18,334 bases of DNA from assembly GCA_012515455.1 (NCBI GenBank), contig JAAYYJ010000473.1, positions 1 through 18,334 on the forward strand, read 5' to 3'. The DNA comes from Oligosphaeraceae bacterium. Lineage in GTDB: Bacteria > Verrucomicrobiota > Lentisphaeria > Oligosphaerales > Oligosphaeraceae. The position numbers were made by a program, and so were the translations under genes. The notes beneath the pieces were generated by a model. That model did no database searches. It had not been told where the DNA came from and saw only the letters and a list, made by a program, of their open reading frames with translations. This document shows positions 15,542 to 18,334 of the stretch, piece after piece (within the stretch, counting starts at the first letter, position 1; every line of letters starts with the position of its first letter).

Positions 15542-16285
15542 TCAGACTCCGGCGATGATACTGACCGCGAAACGGTCATCCCTGGCAGTCAAATCCAGTG
15601 CCTCATCTGGGCTCAGATGGGACAAGGCCACACTCTTCAGATAAGTCTCGGCCAGTTGCCGGGCTGCGGTCATTTCCTCAGCCGTGGGCCGGCGCCAGGG
15701 TTGTCCGGGCACCGGGATATAGCCCATGATATGAAAGGGTATTTCCCGGTCCAGCGCGGCCAGGAAGCGCACCAGACCCTCCAGTTCGGCGAGCCCGACC
15801 AGTTCCGGAATGAAGACCAGGTTGGCGGCCATCTGCAGGCCTTGATCGTAAGCACGGGCGAAGTTATCGTAGATCAGCGTCTTGGGCCGGCCGGTGATTT
15901 CCTGGTGCAGCTCCTCACTGAAGGCCTTGAAACCCACATTGGCGCCGTCCAGGCACGGCAGGGGCAGACGGCTGCCGTTGGTGTGTCCGAGCTTGGTTTG
16001 GGCACCGAGCTCATGTTTGGCAAACGCGAGCATCTCCTCAATTTCCCGGGCTACGGTCGGCTCGCCGCCCATAAAATAGACCTTGCCGGGTTTTACCCTC
16101 TGCAGGGCGTCTTTCTGCTCTGCGATGCTCAGGAACCTGGCGGGACGCGGTTCGGCGAATCCCGGCCTGCCTTCGGCACCGCTGCGCAATTTGTAGCTGC
16201 AAAACGGGCATTGGAAGGTGCAGCCCCAATTATGCAGGGTAGCGAAGTCGTATTTCTCATTTCTGGTGATGCGGTAGAATGCCAT
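15542..16285 (-). CDS. Radical SAM protein of the glycyl-radical-activase-like (COG1180) group
   Basis: This 247-residue protein has the cluster motif C22-x3-C26-x2-C29 for a [4Fe-4S] bound to S-adenosylmethionine, a GGEP motif at 73-76 and TNGS at 102-105. FKAFSEELHQEITG (119-132) resembles the KAF...H/Y...TG segment of pyruvate formate-lyase activases and AmmeMemoRadiSam-type enzymes, and PFHIMGYIPVPGQPW (183-197) occupies the later PFH-R-x-x-P-type position. There are no extra cysteine clusters of the ferredoxin or SPASM kind, so it is a minimal radical SAM domain. It sits inside the importer operon, between the binding lipoprotein (18 nt upstream) and the permease (1 nt downstream). AGAGG lies 7 nt before the ATG. 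No glycyl radical enzyme is encoded in the window. The function is unknown; modification of the imported cofactor is a possibility suggested only by context. Confidence 0.88.
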   Translation of the reverse strand: MAFYRITRNEKYDFATLHNWGCTFQCPFCSYKLRSGAEGRPGFAEPRPARFLSIAEQKDALQRVKPGKVYFMGGEPTVAREIEEMLAFAKHELGAQTKLGHTNGSRLPLPCLDGANVGFKAFSEELHQEITGRPKTLIYDNFARAYDQGLQMAANLVFIPELVGLAELEGLVRFLAALDREIPFHIMGYIPVPGQPWRRPTAEEMTAARQLAETYLKSVALSHLSPDEALDLTARDDRFAVSIIAGV

Positions 16286-16303
16286 AAACAGACCTCTTCG
16301 GGC

Positions 16304-17125
16304 TCAAGGTTGGGGGGTGGTGATTTTCTGGCGCAGGAAGGTGATGGCAGCGATAGGCTCCAGCCCTTCGATCAGCAGCTTCCGGGGCACTGCATGGATA
16401 CGCTGAGCCTGCACTGCCGGGGTGGATTGATAGGCATTCCGGGCCGATAATTCCGCGATATCGGCAGAGCCTTCGACAAAGAAGATGATTTGCGGGGCGG
16501 CTTCGACAATCCGTTCCGGGCTGAACAGGCCGCTGCGGCCGGGGTTGATACTGCAACCACCGCTCGCCCGCAGCAAATCACCGAGGTAGCTCTGGTCGCC
16601 GACAATTTTGCCGGGGGAATACAGTTCGAAACAGACCCGCACGGGATTTTCCACCCTCAACACCTGAATTTTCTGCAGCTGCTCCAGGAAGGCAGCATGC
16701 AATGCCCGGGCGGACGCGGTTTTGCCGGTCAGATGCCCCAGTTGCAGCAGCAGCTCCGGATAACTGCCCAGGCGCAATGGCGCAATGGTTTCCACCCGCA
16801 AGCCGGCAGAACGGAAATTTTCCGCGGCGGCGGACTGGTAATACCACAGCAGCACGCAGTCGATTTGCAGCTCGGCCAGTTTTTCCCACGAGATTGCACT
16901 GCCTTTGCCGATCACCGCGAGAGAATGAGCGCCAGGCGCCACGCGGCCGAATTCGTCAATGGCTGCGGGAGGCTGCTCCAACTGGAGCAGGATATGGGTC
17001 GCGGCGGTAGCGAGGGACAGAATCCGTTGCGGCGGGTGGTCCAGCTGGTCCGGGGCGGTTCCGCCCTGTGGTGCACAGCCCGCGAGGATCAAACCGAGGG
17101 AAAATAGAAAGCGCAGGGCACGCAT
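16304..17125 (-). CDS. BtuF/FhuD-like substrate-binding lipoprotein
   Basis: This 273-residue protein has a short n-region (MRALRF), a hydrophobic stretch and a lipobox LAGC with C17, so it should be lipidated and held in the periplasm at the inner membrane. The mature part reads as a helical-backbone metal-complex receptor: RILSLATAATHILLQL near residue 34, the WEKLAELQIDCVLLWY segment, and a second lobe with YLGDLLRASGG and FSPERIVEAAPQIIFF. Length matches BtuF (about 266). The ligand could be a corrinoid, heme or Fe(III)-siderophore; sequence does not decide. The ATG at 17125 overlaps the pseudopilin stop as TGATG and places the signal peptide correctly. The frame opens earlier, at 17161, but that adds residues inside the previous gene. 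Confidence 0.9.
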   Translation of the reverse strand: MRALRFLFSLGLILAGCAPQGGTAPDQLDHPPQRILSLATAATHILLQLEQPPAAIDEFGRVAPGAHSLAVIGKGSAISWEKLAELQIDCVLLWYYQSAAAENFRSAGLRVETIAPLRLGSYPELLLQLGHLTGKTASARALHAAFLEQLQKIQVLRVENPVRVCFELYSPGKIVGDQSYLGDLLRASGGCSINPGRSGLFSPERIVEAAPQIIFFVEGSADIAELSARNAYQSTPAVQAQRIHAVPRKLLIEGLEPIAAITFLRQKITTPQP

Positions 17126-17820
17126 CAGAAGCTGCCATCCCAGCAATGCAGGAAATCCCAATAGCGGTATGGTGTGGAGGGCAGCCGGAGCAGTCCTGCG
17201 TGCCCGTCGGCAAAAGCAGCATTGAATTCCTGGCCCTGATGCCGCAACGAGAGGTATTTGCAGAAGCCATCAGTTACGGCAGTTTCGCCGTTGTACTGAC
17301 TAACCACTGCCGCGGCAATGGTGGTGCCGATGTAATACGATCCCGCATCAGCCAAAGCAATGAACTCAGCCGGATTGCGAATCAACCCGGCGTTCACCCC
17401 GTACCACAATTTGTGAGTCTTCGCGGTCTGGCCGGGCGAATAACACTGGTTGACAGCATAGCTTAACTTGCTGGAGTCGCTGCCGCTGTATACAACTTGC
17501 TTATCCTCGGGACGGTTGTCAAGTGGACAGACGAACACATTGCCGGATTTTTCAGCGCTCTTGCCGGATACCAGCGGAGAGAGCAAATCAACCCAGCGCT
17601 GACCCGCAGCACTGACCGGAGGAGTGGAATTCCAGTCGCTGCCATAGGTAAAATAGGCCATCCCCAGCTGCCGCAAATTCCCCAGGCAGACCAGGGAACG
17701 GGCTTTGCCTTGAGCCCGGCCCAAGGCAGGAAGAAGCAGTGAGGCCAAAACGGCAATGATCGCAATCACAACCAGCAACTCAATTAGAGTAAAATATTTA
17801 CGTGTCTTTGCCTGGTCCAT
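17125..17820 (-). CDS. Type II pseudopilin-like protein with H-X-DG C-terminal motif
   Basis: This 231-residue protein has the prepilin N-terminal cleavage/methylation motif KYFTLIELLVVIAIIAVLAS, with F10 as mature residue 1 and E14 as its E5, followed by a hydrophobic helix (about 12-32). It then shows CLGNLRQLG (45-53) and a globular part ending in RHQGQEFNAAFADGHAG (193-209). That last motif resembles the 'H-X9-DG' prepilin-processing-associated domain, but here ten residues separate H194 from D205. The residue before the cleavage point is Tyr, not the usual Gly. Such proteins are abundant in Lentisphaerae and Planctomycetes and are anchored in the inner membrane or assembled into short fibres; individual roles are unknown. 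It is the first gene of the importer operon, coupled to the lipoprotein gene by a TGATG overlap. No strong Shine-Dalgarno is visible before its ATG. Confidence 0.92.
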   Translation of the reverse strand: MDQAKTRKYFTLIELLVVIAIIAVLASLLLPALGRAQGKARSLVCLGNLRQLGMAYFTYGSDWNSTPPVSAAGQRWVDLLSPLVSGKSAEKSGNVFVCPLDNRPEDKQVVYSGSDSSKLSYAVNQCYSPGQTAKTHKLWYGVNAGLIRNPAEFIALADAGSYYIGTTIAAAVVSQYNGETAVTDGFCKYLSLRHQGQEFNAAFADGHAGLLRLPSTPYRYWDFLHCWDGSF

Positions 17821-17849
17821 GTCTTGACTGTTCCCACGTTAATTTGTCA

Positions 17850-17870
17850 CGGGCGATGGGCATTGCCCGG
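17850..17870 (-). promoter_or_regulatory. Hairpin at the 5' end of the importer-operon mRNA
   Basis: On the transcribed strand, CGGGC (17869-17865) can pair with GCCCG (17854-17850), or GGGC (17868-17865) with GCCC (17861-17858) around a 3-nt loop. The two folds are alternatives. With the promoter at 17876-17903 the transcript would begin near 17869, so this hairpin sits at its extreme 5' end, about 30 nt from the start codon. Confidence 0.35.
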
Positions 17871-17875
17871 TACTT

Positions 17876-17903
17876 AATATAGCCAAGCCGGTTGTTATTA
17901 CAA
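17876..17903 (-). promoter_or_regulatory. Predicted promoter of the pseudopilin-importer operon
   Basis: On the minus strand, TTGTAA (17903-17898) and TATATT (17881-17876) are 16 nt apart. They are the same hexamers and spacing as the predicted nifJ promoter. The start of transcription would be near 17869. The -35 box lies inside a long palindrome (17894-17922). Confidence 0.55.
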
Positions 17904-17922
17904 ATCTATTTTTTGTAATAAC
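17894..17922. promoter_or_regulatory. Palindromic operator-like site over the -35 box
   Basis: GTTATTACAAA (17894-17904) and TTTGTAATAAC (17912-17922) are perfect 11-bp inverted arms around 7 nt. The AT-rich stem and lack of a GC core make a terminator unlikely, and the overlap with the -35 hexamer fits a repressor site. It does not match the classic Fur box as I know it, so the regulator is not named. Confidence 0.5.
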
Positions 17923-17967
17923 CAAGAAGGATGAAACCCAAGGGGGAAGGGGGGTGTATATCGTCAT

Positions 17968-18010
17968 CCAATCTTCCTGGCGCTGTTTTGGGTTAATTGG
18001 CGAAGATTGG
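17968..18010. repeat. 9-bp inverted repeat upstream of the importer operon
   Basis: CCAATCTTC (17968-17976) and GAAGATTGG (18002-18010) are perfect inverted arms 25 nt apart. They lie upstream of the operon promoter. They could be a transcription-factor pair of half sites or a hairpin of an unrelated transcript. Nothing else was recognised between 17923 and 18097. Confidence 0.35.
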
Positions 18011-18112
18011 TGATAGATTGTCGCCGGAGATACGCCGTTTTCGGTTGGTTTGAGATGGCTTGGTTTGCGCCGGAAGGAGAAAATAGTAGTTTCCCCCTGC
18101 AGGCGATGGAAT

Positions 18113-18334
18113 ATCCCCAGCAGAAATGCGGGTTATGACCCGATCTCACCAGCTCCCGCTACTGGCGAGTGAGCATCCCCAGCTGAAATGCGGATTCTGC
18201 CCCGATCTCATCAGTTCCTGTTGCTGGCGAGTGAGCATCCCCAGCAGAAATGCGGGTTCTGCCCCGATCTCATCAGTTCCTGTTGCTGGCGAGTGAGCAT
18301 CCCCAGCAGAAATGCGGGTTATGACCCGATCACA
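18113..18334. repeat. 62-bp tandem repeat array, running off the window
   Basis: Units begin at 18113, 18175, 18237 and 18299, exactly 62 nt apart; the fourth is cut by the window end after 36 nt. Units 2 and 3 differ at two positions, and unit 1 differs from unit 3 at seven, mostly C/T changes. The whole 62 nt is conserved, so there are no spacers as in CRISPR, and 62 is not a multiple of 3, so it is not a coding repeat. A decayed unit end is visible at 18098-18112 (10 of 15 matches). Internal pairing is possible: CGGG(T) with (A)CCCG inside a unit, and TGCTGG at one unit end with CCAGCA at the next unit start. Function unknown. Confidence 0.9.

Noticed and set aside
17926..17956. G-quadruplex in the purine-rich run upstream of the importer operon
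   Set aside because: Only two long G runs are present; four are needed for an intramolecular quadruplex.
18113..18334. CRISPR array
   Set aside because: The 62-nt period is suggestive, but the whole unit is conserved and no variable spacers or cas genes are present.

Overview
The window most likely comes from an anaerobic member of the PVC superphylum, probably Lentisphaerota (Victivallales-like). Three things point there. A 51-residue basic protein at 6717-6872 matches the small basic 'PVC signature' protein family. A pseudopilin carries a FTLIE leader and a C-terminal ADGH motif, a style these bacteria carry in many copies. A secreted DUF4838 protein and a BNR sialidase-like protein fit a polysaccharide- or mucin-using lifestyle. 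Pyruvate:ferredoxin oxidoreductase and NIF-type Fe-S assembly fit anaerobic metabolism. The taxonomy is an inference from content.

Layout. 1-423 is a leader region with a possible structured RNA and the promoter of nifJ. 424-3951 (+) is nifJ, closed by a strong bidirectional terminator that also serves the converging minus-strand unit. That unit is a PIN-PhoH ATPase (6505-5204) followed after 40 nt by a sialidase-like protein (5163-4045). 6506-6716 is a divergent promoter region. The small basic protein gene comes next, followed by an intrinsic terminator that ends only 31 nt before nifU. nifU, nifS, prmA and an iron-type alcohol dehydrogenase (6993-11228, +) form a close-packed run. A separate promoter precedes the secreted DUF4838 protein (11390-13780, +), which ends at a strong terminator.

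13880-17820 (-) is a five-gene operon, in transcription order: pseudopilin, BtuF-like lipoprotein, radical SAM enzyme, FecCD/BtuC-like permease, ABC ATPase. Three of the four junctions overlap or touch (TGATG, TGA-A-ATG, ATGA) and the fourth is 18 nt. The operon has a readable promoter whose -35 box lies inside an 11+11 bp palindrome, probably an operator. Together the genes look like an uptake system for a metal complex (corrinoid, heme or siderophore type), with an unassigned radical SAM enzyme and a pseudopilin wired in. This is the most interesting part of the window. The right end (18113-18334) is a 62-bp tandem repeat array that runs off the edge.

No tRNA, rRNA, CRISPR array, insertion sequence or phage gene was recognised. 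All family assignments were made by eye from motifs; no database search was run.
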